Source: Pseudoduganella plicata (GTDB taxonomy: Bacteria > Pseudomonadota > Gammaproteobacteria > Burkholderiales > Burkholderiaceae_D). Taken from it: a DNA stretch of 64,000 nt. Location: contig NZ_CP038026.1 of NCBI RefSeq assembly GCF_004421005.1, positions 4,340,001 to 4,404,000 on the forward strand. Direction: 5' to 3'. Made by a program: the position numbers and the translations under genes. Below are positions 42,669 to 51,730 of this stretch, in pieces; the stretch's first letter is position 1, and each line of letters starts with the position of its first letter. A model generated the notes under the pieces. It saw nothing but the letters and a program-made list of their open reading frames with translations. It was not told where the DNA came from and searched no databases.

Positions 42669-44654
42669 TTACCCCAGTTGCGGCAGGCCGGTCAGGTAGC
42701 CGACGGCGGCGCCGTAGCCACCGCGGTAGTTGGCCTTGATCAGCGGATCGAGCGTGCCGGCCACCTTGGCGTGCAGGCCACCGGTGACGTTGCCGCTGGC
42801 GTCTTTCGAGACGTCCCAGTCGCCTGCGTGCTGGAAGTTGCTCATGATGTAGGCAAAGCCGTTGATGTCGTCCACGGCATGCAGGCCCGTCGATTCGGCG
42901 CCGGCCGGATTCGACAGCACGCGCACCAGCGCTTTGGTGTCGACGTTGTAGGCCCACAGGAAATTGTTGACGTGCGTGCTGGAGTCTTCGCCGATGAACA
43001 GCGTGCGCAGCTTCTCGGAGAACTTGATGTTGTCCGGATTGGCGACCTTGTCCGCATTGGCCTTGTTGCCCAGCGCGTCCGGCGTGGCCAGGTCTTCGCT
43101 CAGCAGGGCCGGCACGGCAGCCATGTCGACAGGTACCCATTCGCTGTTGATCGCAGCCCCCGTGTCGTCCTTCTGGCCGCCCTTCATGTTCAGCGCATAG
43201 ACGGCACCGGCGCTCGGGCCCTTGATGCTGATGCCGCCCGAGCCGTCCTTCATGGCCGAGCCGATCGACGCGATGGCCGAGTAGGCGATCTTGTCCTTGG
43301 CGTTGACGGTCGTGCCTTCCATCTTCGTGAAGCCCAGGCTGCCGCCCTTGAGTGCGGCGTAGCGGTGGGTTTCCAGGAAGGCCGCGGCCTGCTCCATGCC
43401 CGGATTGACCTTGACCCAGTTGCTCTTGCCGCTGAACGGAATCTTCTTGAACGTGGCGTCCTGCGGGTCGGCCGTCCTGACGCCCATGATGTCGGCGGCC
43501 TTCAGCTTGTCGGCCAGGGCCTTGATCTCGGCGCTGGTGGCCTTGCCCAGCAGGATCCAGGTCAGGTCGGCCGAACCGCCGTTCTCCGCCGTTTTCTGGT
43601 TCCATTTCGCCACGTACAGGGCGCCGGCCGACAGGTCCTGTGCCTTGTCGGCCACGAACATGAACAGGCCGCCGTTGGTGGCGTCGTCGCCCATCAGTAC
43701 GGTACGCTCGTCCGGCATCACCTGCACCAGCTCGTGCGAGATGCGGCCCAGGCAATAGTGCTTCTTGATGCTGCCCGTGCCGTCCGGATTGACCGTCACT
43801 TCCGGCAGGTGGCCGTAGTGGTATGGGTTCGCCTTCCTGGCGTCGCCGTACAGGTTGGTCGAGAATGCCTGGAACTGCGTGTCCTTGTCGACGACCGTCG
43901 CGTCCGGTTCGTATTCCTCGCTGGACAGGTGGGTGTTCCATGGCGAACGGCTGGCGCCGCACGTGATCCACAGGCCATTGGCCGGGCTCGTATCGACGTT
44001 GTGGTATTTCACCAGCGACAGCGCGCCCGTCGTCTTGTCCTGGTCCAGCGTCAGGATCGCAATCGGCGACGGCAGCATGCCGTACATCGAATCGCCCTTG
44101 ACGTTCTTGCTGGTGTACTCGAACTGCACCACGGCAAACACCGGGTTGCCCTTGACGCCGTCCACTTTCGCGTTGGCGAGCTTCAGCAGCGAGCTGCCGT
44201 CCGGGCAGTCGGAGAAGAACTGGCGCTGGCCGGCATCGGTCTTGTCGAGGATTGGCTTGTTGTTGATGTCGTAGTAGCCGCCTGCCAGGATCGTACCGCC
44301 ATTGCCGTTCGGCACCATGGCGCCCGTGACGAAGAACGCTTCGTATTTCAGCGAGTAGTTCTGCTTGGTGCCGTCGCTGTAGGTGGCCGACATCGTTGAA
44401 CCGACCGAAGTCGTCGCCATCTTGGCCGCGTCGGCCAGCGTCGGCGCCGGCATGGCCGAGAACGTCACCGACGTCAGCGTCGCGGGCGCCGGGGTCGGCG
44501 CGACAGGCGTCGGGACGGGCAGGACGTCATCGTTGTCGCCGCCGCAGGCGGTCAGCAGCGCTGCTGCCGTGCTGGCACCCGCCAGTGGGAGCAGCGGCGC
44601 GCCGGACAGGAATTTCAAAACGCGGCGACGGGACGAATCGTGGTACTCGGACAT
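42669..44654 (-). CDS. phoX: PhoX-family (DUF839) alkaline phosphatase-like Tat lipoprotein
   Basis: A 661-residue protein. The N-terminus has a twin-arginine motif (SSRRRVLKFLS) and a lipobox (ALLTACGG), so it should be exported folded by Tat and lipidated. A Pro/Thr linker leads to a long DUF839 body with ITCGASRSPWNTHLSSEEYE, CLGRISHELVQVMPDERTVL and DDATNGGLFMFVADKA, the conserved Cys and Glu-containing motifs of PhoX. PhoX enzymes use calcium and an iron cluster to release phosphate from phosphomonoesters. No pho-box was identified with confidence. A terminator follows. Confidence 0.88.
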   Translation of the reverse strand: MSEYHDSSRRRVLKFLSGAPLLPLAGASTAAALLTACGGDNDDVLPVPTPVAPTPAPATLTSVTFSAMPAPTLADAAKMATTSVGSTMSATYSDGTKQNYSLKYEAFFVTGAMVPNGNGGTILAGGYYDINNKPILDKTDAGQRQFFSDCPDGSSLLKLANAKVDGVKGNPVFAVVQFEYTSKNVKGDSMYGMLPSPIAILTLDQDKTTGALSLVKYHNVDTSPANGLWITCGASRSPWNTHLSSEEYEPDATVVDKDTQFQAFSTNLYGDARKANPYHYGHLPEVTVNPDGTGSIKKHYCLGRISHELVQVMPDERTVLMGDDATNGGLFMFVADKAQDLSAGALYVAKWNQKTAENGGSADLTWILLGKATSAEIKALADKLKAADIMGVRTADPQDATFKKIPFSGKSNWVKVNPGMEQAAAFLETHRYAALKGGSLGFTKMEGTTVNAKDKIAYSAIASIGSAMKDGSGGISIKGPSAGAVYALNMKGGQKDDTGAAINSEWVPVDMAAVPALLSEDLATPDALGNKANADKVANPDNIKFSEKLRTLFIGEDSSTHVNNFLWAYNVDTKALVRVLSNPAGAESTGLHAVDDINGFAYIMSNFQHAGDWDVSKDASGNVTGGLHAKVAGTLDPLIKANYRGGYGAAVGYLTGLPQLG

Positions 44655-44782
44655 GAACTGGCATCCTGGGTTGTTAAGAATGCCCGCATCTTAGTTGCGA
44701 TCTGTTACAACATCGTGACAGCGGAAACTCGCCGCCGTGGCGGACGGCGTATATTGAATGCTCTGGAATGAAAGGACGCATC

Positions 44783-45280
44783 ATGCAAACGTCAAACGTT
44801 ATGAAACGCTTCGTGCTGGCTGGCGCGCTGCTGGCAGGTGCCGCGCAAGCCGCCGTGACCGTCAAATACGAAAAGCCGGACGACTTTCTCGATATGCCGC
44901 GCTCCGAACGCGACCGCGACCAGATCCTGAAAGACATCACGACCCACTTCGAGAGCCTCGGCAAGGAACTGCCCCCCGGTCAGGATCTGCGCGTGACGGT
45001 GACGGACCTGGACCTGGCGGGACGGCTGGAGCCGCGCCGCTGGGCCGTCGATGAAATCCGCATCATGCGCGGCGGCGCCGACTGGCCGCGCATGACGGTG
45101 TCGTGGACGCTGGAACAGAACGGCAATGTGCTCAAAAGCGGTACGGACGAAGTCTCGAACATGAACTATCAGCAGCGCATGACGCGCTATTTCTCCAACG
45201 ACTCCCTGCGTTACGAGAAACAGATGATCGACGACTGGTTCCACAAGGCCATCGCCGACAGCCGGGTCAGCAAGCGCTGA
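44783..45280 (+). CDS. Exported DUF3016 protein
   Basis: A 165-residue protein from ATG 44783, with AGGA upstream, carrying a Sec signal peptide (cleavage near AAQA-AV). The DUF3016 hallmark VTVTDLDLAGRLEPRRW and EIRIMRGGADWPRM are present, as is the tail YEKQMIDDWFHKAI. DUF3016 proteins are periplasmic with unknown role. It diverges from phoX, with about 130 bases between the starts. Confidence 0.88.
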   Translation: MQTSNVMKRFVLAGALLAGAAQAAVTVKYEKPDDFLDMPRSERDRDQILKDITTHFESLGKELPPGQDLRVTVTDLDLAGRLEPRRWAVDEIRIMRGGADWPRMTVSWTLEQNGNVLKSGTDEVSNMNYQQRMTRYFSNDSLRYEKQMIDDWFHKAIADSRVSKR

Positions 45281-45300
45281 GCTGCACGTGCTGAAATAAA

Positions 45301-45744
45301 TCAGTCGAGCCAGTTCACCCTGGGAAACTTGGCCAGGAACTCGTCGGGCATCGGCACGACCTGGCTGTGCGTGTAATTGAAAAAGACAAAGCCCTGCTTG
45401 GCCATCGCGATCAGTTTCTTGTCGCTGGGGCGCGTGATGCGGAAGGTGATGTCGCCGCCGTACTTGTTGAAGTCCATCACGCCGACTTCGAACACGAGCT
45501 GGTCGCGCGCATGGGCTTCGGCCCGGTACGTGGTCGCCAGGTCGGTGACGATGATGCCGGTGCCGTCCGCTTCCGTTTCGCGCACGCCGAAATCGTACAG
45601 GAAGCGCGCCCGTGCCTCCGAGATCATGGAGATCATCGAGTCGTTGCCCAGATGGTTGGCACCGTTGATGTCGGTCACCCGCACCGTCAGCTGGGTCGTG
45701 AAGCAGAACTGGTCTTCGGGGAATTCAAGCTTGAGTCTGGCCAT
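45301..45744 (-). CDS. Hotdog-fold acyl-CoA thioesterase-like protein
   Basis: A 147-residue cytoplasmic protein beginning MARLKLEFPEDQFCF. The hotdog pattern is visible: TVRVTDINGANHLGNDSMISM, in which Asp and His lie where 4HBT-type catalytic residues are expected, and GVMDFNKYGGDITFRITR for the central strands. Substrate is not predictable. The longer frame to 45921 is not supported by homology. Confidence 0.85.
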   Translation of the reverse strand: MARLKLEFPEDQFCFTTQLTVRVTDINGANHLGNDSMISMISEARARFLYDFGVRETEADGTGIIVTDLATTYRAEAHARDQLVFEVGVMDFNKYGGDITFRITRPSDKKLIAMAKQGFVFFNYTHSQVVPMPDEFLAKFPRVNWLD

Positions 45745-45931
45745 GGTCGAAGGCGCCGCGCGCCGGCAAAAACGGTATTGTAGCCGCCCGCAGGATGGAC
45801 CGCGCCCGTATTGAACAGGCGCGATCCGGTCCGGTTCTGTCGTTGAGGAGGCCCGTCGACGGGCCGCAGACCCGGAGACGCATGATGCCGGCGCGGCGCG
45901 ATACGGTCTGTACGCCGCCACACTCAGCAGT

Positions 45932-46708
45932 TCAAAGCGGTCCGGGCGCGACGGTGTAGTGTTCCAGGAAGTGGCGGAATTGCTCGCCGGAAAATGCCGC
46001 GCTGGCCACGCGGTCGAAGCGGGAGATGGCGGCGCGGTCCGATTTCAGCGAGTAGGCCATGAAGAAGGCCCGGTCCGGCATCGGCAGGCGCACCAGCCGG
46101 ATGTCGATTCCCGCGCTGTTGGCGTAATAGCGGGGCGAATATTCGTTTTCAAAAAATACGGCGTCGATCCGGCCCGCCTGCAGCTTGCGCAGGTTGGCGC
46201 CCTGCCATTCCGTCACGGCCAGGCCCTGCCAGCGGATGGGCACCTTGTCGAGCCCGGGCGGGATGGTGGAACCGGCTACCCAGCCGATATCCATGCCCGA
46301 GAGCGCGGACAGCGTTGGTACGGCGCGCAACGGCGCATCCCGGCGCACGGCCAGGTGCGGATGAGTGCGCAAATAGGTCCAGCCGAAGGTGCCGATGCCG
46401 GGACCCCGGTCGGTGGCGCCGCTGGTCAGCAGCAGCACGTCGAGCGTGCCGTTGCGCAGGCTCTCCATGGCGCGGCGCAGCGACGTGGGCGGCATCCATT
46501 GCAGCGGCACGCCCCGGGGCACGACGCGCCGTTCCAGGAAAGAGCGCAGCAGCGCCCCGTGCAGCGGCGCGTCCGGGGAGCCCATGATCAGTGGCGCGAC
46601 GATGAAGCCGCCGACACGCAGCGGTGCCGCATCGGCGCAGGCCGCCGCCAGCAGGCAGACGGCCACGGCCACGGCCAGGGGTCTTGACTGGACAGGCAAT
46701 CGGATCAT
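45932..46708 (-). CDS. Periplasmic solute-binding protein (family 3-like)
   Basis: A 258-residue protein with a signal peptide (LAVAVAVCLLAAACADA) and a bilobed binding-protein fold: RVGGFIVAPLIMG at the start, RRAMESLRNGTLDVLLLTSG, LSGMDIGWVAGST and KLQAGRIDAVFFENEY. No permease or ATPase genes are adjacent, so it may be a stand-alone receptor or enzyme-like protein of the kind common in Oxalobacteraceae. The cysteine in ACADA might make it a lipoprotein, though the lipobox is weak. Confidence 0.8.
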   Translation of the reverse strand: MIRLPVQSRPLAVAVAVCLLAAACADAAPLRVGGFIVAPLIMGSPDAPLHGALLRSFLERRVVPRGVPLQWMPPTSLRRAMESLRNGTLDVLLLTSGATDRGPGIGTFGWTYLRTHPHLAVRRDAPLRAVPTLSALSGMDIGWVAGSTIPPGLDKVPIRWQGLAVTEWQGANLRKLQAGRIDAVFFENEYSPRYYANSAGIDIRLVRLPMPDRAFFMAYSLKSDRAAISRFDRVASAAFSGEQFRHFLEHYTVAPGPL

Positions 46709-46751
46709 GCCGCGATTCTAGCCCAGCCGGCCTGGCCATGCACGATGCAAC

Positions 46752-47450
46752 TTACTGATGGTCGCTCAGGAACAGCAGCGTGTTGCCGTGCGCCTCGGCG
46801 GCCGAGCGCTGGTGATAACTGCCGCGGTGCGAGCAGTTGAAACCATGCTCGGCGTCGGGATAGACATGGATTTCCACGTTGTCGCGCTCGCCGAACCGTT
46901 CCGCGATGCTGCGCACCGCGTCCTGCGGGATATGGCTGTCCTTGCCACCGAAGTGCATCAGCAGCGGGATCGTCACCTCGTCCGCCCGGTCCAGCGCGTT
47001 CTGGATGCCACCGCCGTAGTAAGCTACTGCCGCGTCGACGGTACCGTTGGCGGCCGTCAGGTACGACAGCAGGCCCCCGAAGCAATAGCCGATCGACGCG
47101 ACCCTTGGGCCCACGCCGGACAGGCCGCGCAGCGCCTTGACGGTGGCCGCCACATCTGCGATGGCCTTGCCGGTGTCCGTCTTCCCTTTCAGCTCGACGG
47201 CCTTTTTCCAATCGGCATCGTCGTAGCCCAGTTCGATGTGGGCACCCTGGCGCCAGAACAGGTCGGGCGCCAGCACGACATAGCCGTCCGCCGCATACTG
47301 CTCGGCAACGCTGCGGATATGCGCGTTGACGCCGAAGATTTCCTGAATCAGGACGATGCCAGGGCCGCTGCCGCCGCGCGGCAGGGCCAGCCAGGCCTGG
47401 AACGTGCCGTCGTCGCCCTGCACATCGATCCATGTGGTATTGCTGTCCAT
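46752..47450 (-). CDS. Dienelactone hydrolase-family protein
   Basis: A 232-residue alpha/beta hydrolase with the Cys-Asp-His triad of dienelactone hydrolases: Cys123 in SIGYCFGG, Asp in HFGGKDSHIP and His in PDAEHGFNCSHR, with Glu37 in IQEIFGVN. The family hydrolyses dienelactones or related esters. No aromatic degradation cluster is nearby, so the substrate is open. AGGAGA precedes ATG 47450. Confidence 0.9.
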   Translation of the reverse strand: MDSNTTWIDVQGDDGTFQAWLALPRGGSGPGIVLIQEIFGVNAHIRSVAEQYAADGYVVLAPDLFWRQGAHIELGYDDADWKKAVELKGKTDTGKAIADVAATVKALRGLSGVGPRVASIGYCFGGLLSYLTAANGTVDAAVAYYGGGIQNALDRADEVTIPLLMHFGGKDSHIPQDAVRSIAERFGERDNVEIHVYPDAEHGFNCSHRGSYHQRSAAEAHGNTLLFLSDHQ

Positions 47451-47578
47451 TTGTTCTCCTGTGGTTGACCTGGCCCGGACCGACAGTGGCCGGGGCAGGC
47501 ATGCGGCTCAGTATAGCCGCGCCACCCGTCGCCTGCGCGCCACCGCGCTGCGCCGGCGTGCGGCAAGCCGGGTAAAGC

Positions 47579-50491
47579 ATGCTACCCTTGGGAGACCTAC
47601 CATCTTTCAATGGGGTGGCGCACATTTCCGATAATCATCAAGCCCGACAGCCGGCAAGACGATGGCCTATTGCGGCCATATTGGCGCTGCTGTGCGGCGC
47701 CAGTCTGACAGGCTTGCTGTTCGCCGGAGTCAGCCGGCTGGAGCAGGATCGCCTCGTGCTCGCGTTCACGCAGCGTGCGCACGTGCGCGAATTTGCGCTG
47801 CGCGAGGGGATCAACAACGCCATCGACGGCCTGCGTGCCGTCAATCAGCTGTTCGTCAGCCAGCCGGCCGTCAGCCGCGAAGAGTTCCGCCGCTTTACCC
47901 GACCGTTGCTGGAGCGCTACCCGTACGTGATGGCATACGACTACAAGCACTTCATCACGGCCGACCAGCGCGCGGCCACCGAAGCGTCGCTGCGATTGCA
48001 TGCGCCGGGTGCGCGCGTGACGGAGTTTCGCGAAGGCAAAGTCGTGCCGGCCGGCGCACGGCCCCGTTATCGTGTGATCGAGTTCATCGAGCCTTACCGG
48101 GGCAACGAGGCGGCGTTCGGGCTCGATTCGCTGTATTCGTCAGCCGACGAGACGGCGCGTCAGCGCGCCTACGACACGGGACTGCCGATGGCCAGTCCGC
48201 TGGTGAAGCTGGCGCAAACGGATTCGAAGATGGGCATGCTCATTGCCATGCCGGTGTACCGTTTCGATGCCAGCTTGCCGGACGTGCCGGCGCGGCGCGC
48301 GGCACTGGTGGGCGAAACGGGCGTGACGTTGCTGCCGGCCGAGATGGTCAGCATGATCCTGATGGTATCGGGCCTGCACCAGGTGCACCAGCAGGCGCTG
48401 CGCATCCAGGGCGTCGGCCTGCACGTCTATGCCGGATCGCAGCCATCGGCCGAAACGCTGGTGTATTACGCGCCGCCACCGGCGCGTCGCCTGGCTGCGC
48501 TGGCGCCGCCACTGTCCTGGCTGTACCGGCGCCCGCCGGCACCGCTGGACGTGCCCCTGGAAGTGGCCGGCCGCACCTGGCACGTGGTGGCCAGCATGAG
48601 CGAGGACATCCTCGTGGCCGACCATCTGGCGTCGCTGTCGACGCTTGTGCTGGGCATCCTGACGACATTGCTTGGCACCGCCTACGTGCACTCGATCGCC
48701 ACGCGCCACCGGGCCATCGCCCGGCGTGTGGAGGAGCGCACGGCCCAACTGAACGAAGCGAACCGCACGCTGCTGCTGCGCGAGCGCGCCATCGAATCGA
48801 GCCGCAACGCGATCCTGATCGTGGCCGCGGCGGACGACTATCCCATCGTCTACGTCAATCCGGCGTTCGAACGCAGTACGGGTTTCAAGGCGGCCGAGGT
48901 CATGGGCCGCAACCCGCGTCTGCTGTATCGTGACGACGTCGACCAGCCGGACTCGGAACTGATCCGCAGCGCGCTGCGCGAACAGCGCGACGGCCACGCC
49001 ACGCTGCGCTACTACCGCAAGGACGGCACGCTGTTCTGGAGCGAGACGTACGTGTCGCCGGTGCGGGACGAAAACGGCATCGTCACCCATTTCGTCTCGA
49101 TCCAGCACGACATCACGGCCATGAAGGCTTACGAAACGGAACTGCACCACCAGGCCACGCACGATGCGCTGACCGGCCTGGCGAACCGGGTACTGCTGCA
49201 CGACCGGCTGCAGCAGAACATTGCGCAGGCGGCCGTGCGCGGTCACAGCCTGTGGGTGGTATCGATCGACCTGGATCGCTTCAAGTTCACCAACAGCCGC
49301 GTGGGCCACAAGGCCGGCGACCGCCTGCTGCAGGGCATTGCCGAGCGCCTGCAGGCCGCGGTTCGACCCATCGACACGCTGGCCCGCCTGGGCGGCGACG
49401 AGTTCGCACTGATGCTGCTGCCGGAAGAGGGGGCGCGCAAGCCGTCGCTGGAGCAGTTGCAGCGTGTGTTGACCAGCCTGAACCAGCCGGTGGTACTGGA
49501 CGGGAAGGCGCAGTTTATCGCCGGCAGCGCGGGTGTGGCGATCTATCCGGATCATGGTGCCGACCCGACGACGCTGCTGGAGCGAGCCGATATCGCGATG
49601 TTCCGCGCCAAGGAGCTGGGCGGCGACAACTACAAGTTCTACACGCACGCCATGCGCGAACAGTTGGGCGAGCGGGTGCAGATGGAAAACGCGTTGCGCC
49701 AGGCTCTGGAGCGGCGCGAGTTCGTGCTGTACTACCAGCCGCAGGTCGATATCGGCAGCGGCCGTATCGTCGGCATGGAAGCGCTGATCCGCTGGCAGCA
49801 TCCGGAGATGGGCATGGTGGCGCCGGGGCGGTTCATTCCGCTGGCCGAGGAAACGGGCATGATCCTGCCGATGGGCGCGTGGGTGCTGCGCAGCGCCTGC
49901 CAGCAGCTGCGCACGTGGCAGTCCGAAGGCCACCGCAACCTTCGCGTGGCCGTCAACGTCTCGGCGCGGCAGATGGCCGAGCAGGGTTTCGTCGGCAGCG
50001 TGGCCGACGTGCTGGTGGAGGCCGGGCTCGACCCCACCTGCCTGGAGCTGGAGCTGACGGAAAGCCTCGTCATGAACGACGTCGAACACGCGATCGTCGT
50101 CATGCGCCAGCTGAAAAAACTGGGCGTGAAACTGGCGATCGACGATTTCGGGACGGGCTACTCCAGCCTGGCCCACCTGAAGCGTTTTACGGTGGACGTG
50201 CTGAAAATCGACCAGGCGTTCGTGCGCGACCTGACGGTGGACCCGGACGACGCGGCCATCGTCACGACCATCATTGCGCTGGCGGCGAACCTGAACCTGC
50301 AGGTCATCTCGGAAGGGGTGGAGACGCTCGAGCAGCTGTCGTTCCTGCGTGCGCACGGCTGCTCGCAGATGCAGGGTTATTACTTCAGCCGCCCGGTACC
50401 AGCGAGCGCGTTCGGTGCCGTGCTGGACGAGAACGACGCCCGGCTGGCCGCCGGCAGCGCCGCACCGCTGGGAGTGGCGCTGCACTCGTGA
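47579..50491 (+). CDS. CHASE-PAS-GGDEF-EAL cyclic di-GMP enzyme
   Basis: A 970-residue inner-membrane protein. Two membrane helices (about 28-50 and 345-375) flank a periplasmic CHASE domain with RYPYVMAYDYKHF and PRYRVIEFIEPYRG. A PAS domain follows (IVYVNPAFERSTGF), then GGDEF at 605-609 with an RxxD inhibitory site five residues before, then an EAL domain with EAL at 734 and DDFGTGYSSLAHLKRF. Both catalytic motifs are intact, so it could make or degrade c-di-GMP. The first ~14 residues and exact start are uncertain; GTG 47618 is an alternative. Confidence 0.9.
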   Translation: MLPLGDLPSFNGVAHISDNHQARQPARRWPIAAILALLCGASLTGLLFAGVSRLEQDRLVLAFTQRAHVREFALREGINNAIDGLRAVNQLFVSQPAVSREEFRRFTRPLLERYPYVMAYDYKHFITADQRAATEASLRLHAPGARVTEFREGKVVPAGARPRYRVIEFIEPYRGNEAAFGLDSLYSSADETARQRAYDTGLPMASPLVKLAQTDSKMGMLIAMPVYRFDASLPDVPARRAALVGETGVTLLPAEMVSMILMVSGLHQVHQQALRIQGVGLHVYAGSQPSAETLVYYAPPPARRLAALAPPLSWLYRRPPAPLDVPLEVAGRTWHVVASMSEDILVADHLASLSTLVLGILTTLLGTAYVHSIATRHRAIARRVEERTAQLNEANRTLLLRERAIESSRNAILIVAAADDYPIVYVNPAFERSTGFKAAEVMGRNPRLLYRDDVDQPDSELIRSALREQRDGHATLRYYRKDGTLFWSETYVSPVRDENGIVTHFVSIQHDITAMKAYETELHHQATHDALTGLANRVLLHDRLQQNIAQAAVRGHSLWVVSIDLDRFKFTNSRVGHKAGDRLLQGIAERLQAAVRPIDTLARLGGDEFALMLLPEEGARKPSLEQLQRVLTSLNQPVVLDGKAQFIAGSAGVAIYPDHGADPTTLLERADIAMFRAKELGGDNYKFYTHAMREQLGERVQMENALRQALERREFVLYYQPQVDIGSGRIVGMEALIRWQHPEMGMVAPGRFIPLAEETGMILPMGAWVLRSACQQLRTWQSEGHRNLRVAVNVSARQMAEQGFVGSVADVLVEAGLDPTCLELELTESLVMNDVEHAIVVMRQLKKLGVKLAIDDFGTGYSSLAHLKRFTVDVLKIDQAFVRDLTVDPDDAAIVTTIIALAANLNLQVISEGVETLEQLSFLRAHGCSQMQGYYFSRPVPASAFGAVLDENDARLAAGSAAPLGVALHS

Positions 50492-50497
50492 TACGAC

Positions 50498-51511
50498 TTA
50501 TCTGCTTTCCAGCGCCTGCAGCAACGCCTTGTGGAACGCCTCCGGGTCTTCCATCTGCGGCGCATGGCCCATGCCAGGGAACTCCACCAGGCGAGCGCCC
50601 GGGATGCGCTTGACGGCCTCCTTGCCCAGCACCTTGTAATTGCCGATCTTCGCCTTGACGTCGGGCGGCGCGATGTCGCCGCCGATGGCGGTGGTGTCGC
50701 CGTCGCCGATCATCAACGTCACCGGCACTTTCAGGTTGGGGAATTCATGCACGACGGGCTGGGTGTAGATCATGTCGTAGATCAGCGCGGAGTTCCACGC
50801 CACGACCTGGTGGCCGGGTCCCGCGTTCAGGCCGGCCAGCATGTCCACCCACTTCTCGTATTCCGGCTTCCAGCGGTTCATGTAATACGTGCTCTTCTCG
50901 TAGCTGCGCACACTGTCGGCAGTGAGCTTCAGCTCGCGCTCGAACCACTGGTCCACGCTGCGGTACGGCACGCCCAGCGCCTTCCAGTCTTCCAGTCCGA
51001 TGGGGTTGACCATCAGCAGATGCGACACGTTCTGCGGATACATCAGCGCGAAGCGCGTGGCCAGCATGCCGCCCGTCGAATGACCCAGCAGCGCCACCTT
51101 GCCGTCCTTCGCCTCCTTCGTCACGCCGATCTTCTGCAGCAGCGCCATCGTGTTCTGCGCCAGCTGGTGGAAGCTGTACTGGTAATGCGGCGGCTTGGTG
51201 GAGGCGCAGAAGCCGATCTGGTCGGGCACGATGACGCGGTAGCCGGCGCCGGCCAGCGCCCGGATCGAGGTTTCCCACGTCGCACCGCAGAAGTTCTTGC
51301 CGTGCAGGAGAACGATCGCCTGGCCGTTGCCTGTGCCCTGCGGCTTCACGTCCATATACGCCATCTTGATCGTCTGGCCCTGCGAGTTGAAACGGAACTG
51401 TTGCACGGGATAGGGGTAGCGGAAGCCCTGCAGCTCGGGACCGTATGCCGCGGCCGATGCCGCCGTGCCGATGAGCGCCGCCAGCGTGGCGGCGAGAAGA
51501 TGTCGAACCAT
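50498..51511 (-). CDS. Exported alpha/beta hydrolase
   Basis: A 337-residue protein with a Sec signal peptide (MVRHLLAATLAALIGTAASA). The nucleophile is Ser145 in LLGHSTGG, the acid is likely Asp in MIGDGDTT, and the base is His in GMGHAPQ. The oxyanion motif is LLHGKNFCG. Resembles epoxide hydrolase or esterase-type enzymes; the natural substrate is unknown. It converges with the GGDEF-EAL gene and diverges from the helicase gene. Confidence 0.88.
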   Translation of the reverse strand: MVRHLLAATLAALIGTAASAAAYGPELQGFRYPYPVQQFRFNSQGQTIKMAYMDVKPQGTGNGQAIVLLHGKNFCGATWETSIRALAGAGYRVIVPDQIGFCASTKPPHYQYSFHQLAQNTMALLQKIGVTKEAKDGKVALLGHSTGGMLATRFALMYPQNVSHLLMVNPIGLEDWKALGVPYRSVDQWFERELKLTADSVRSYEKSTYYMNRWKPEYEKWVDMLAGLNAGPGHQVVAWNSALIYDMIYTQPVVHEFPNLKVPVTLMIGDGDTTAIGGDIAPPDVKAKIGNYKVLGKEAVKRIPGARLVEFPGMGHAPQMEDPEAFHKALLQALESR

Positions 51512-51730
51512 GGTTTACTCCGGGTTGGCAAAGCGCCAAATATAGACGAAACGACACTGTCCTGCCGGACGCCAGCGACCTTGCAAGGCCACTAAGTTTC
51601 GAACAGTTCGCAGGGAGAGCCCGGAACAGAGTAAACTACGCCCTTTCTGTCGCATGGGGCGATTCGAACAATAGGGAACCTGCACCACCATGAGCCGGCG
51701 TCGTTCCCGATAATTTTAGCGAGAACCACG

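Noticed and set aside
45932..46708. An ABC importer operon around the binding protein.
   Set aside because: Both neighbours are unrelated single genes; no permease or ATPase gene is adjacent.
48140..50485. A 781-codon minus-strand frame.
   Set aside because: Antisense to the GGDEF-EAL gene, with no recognisable domain.
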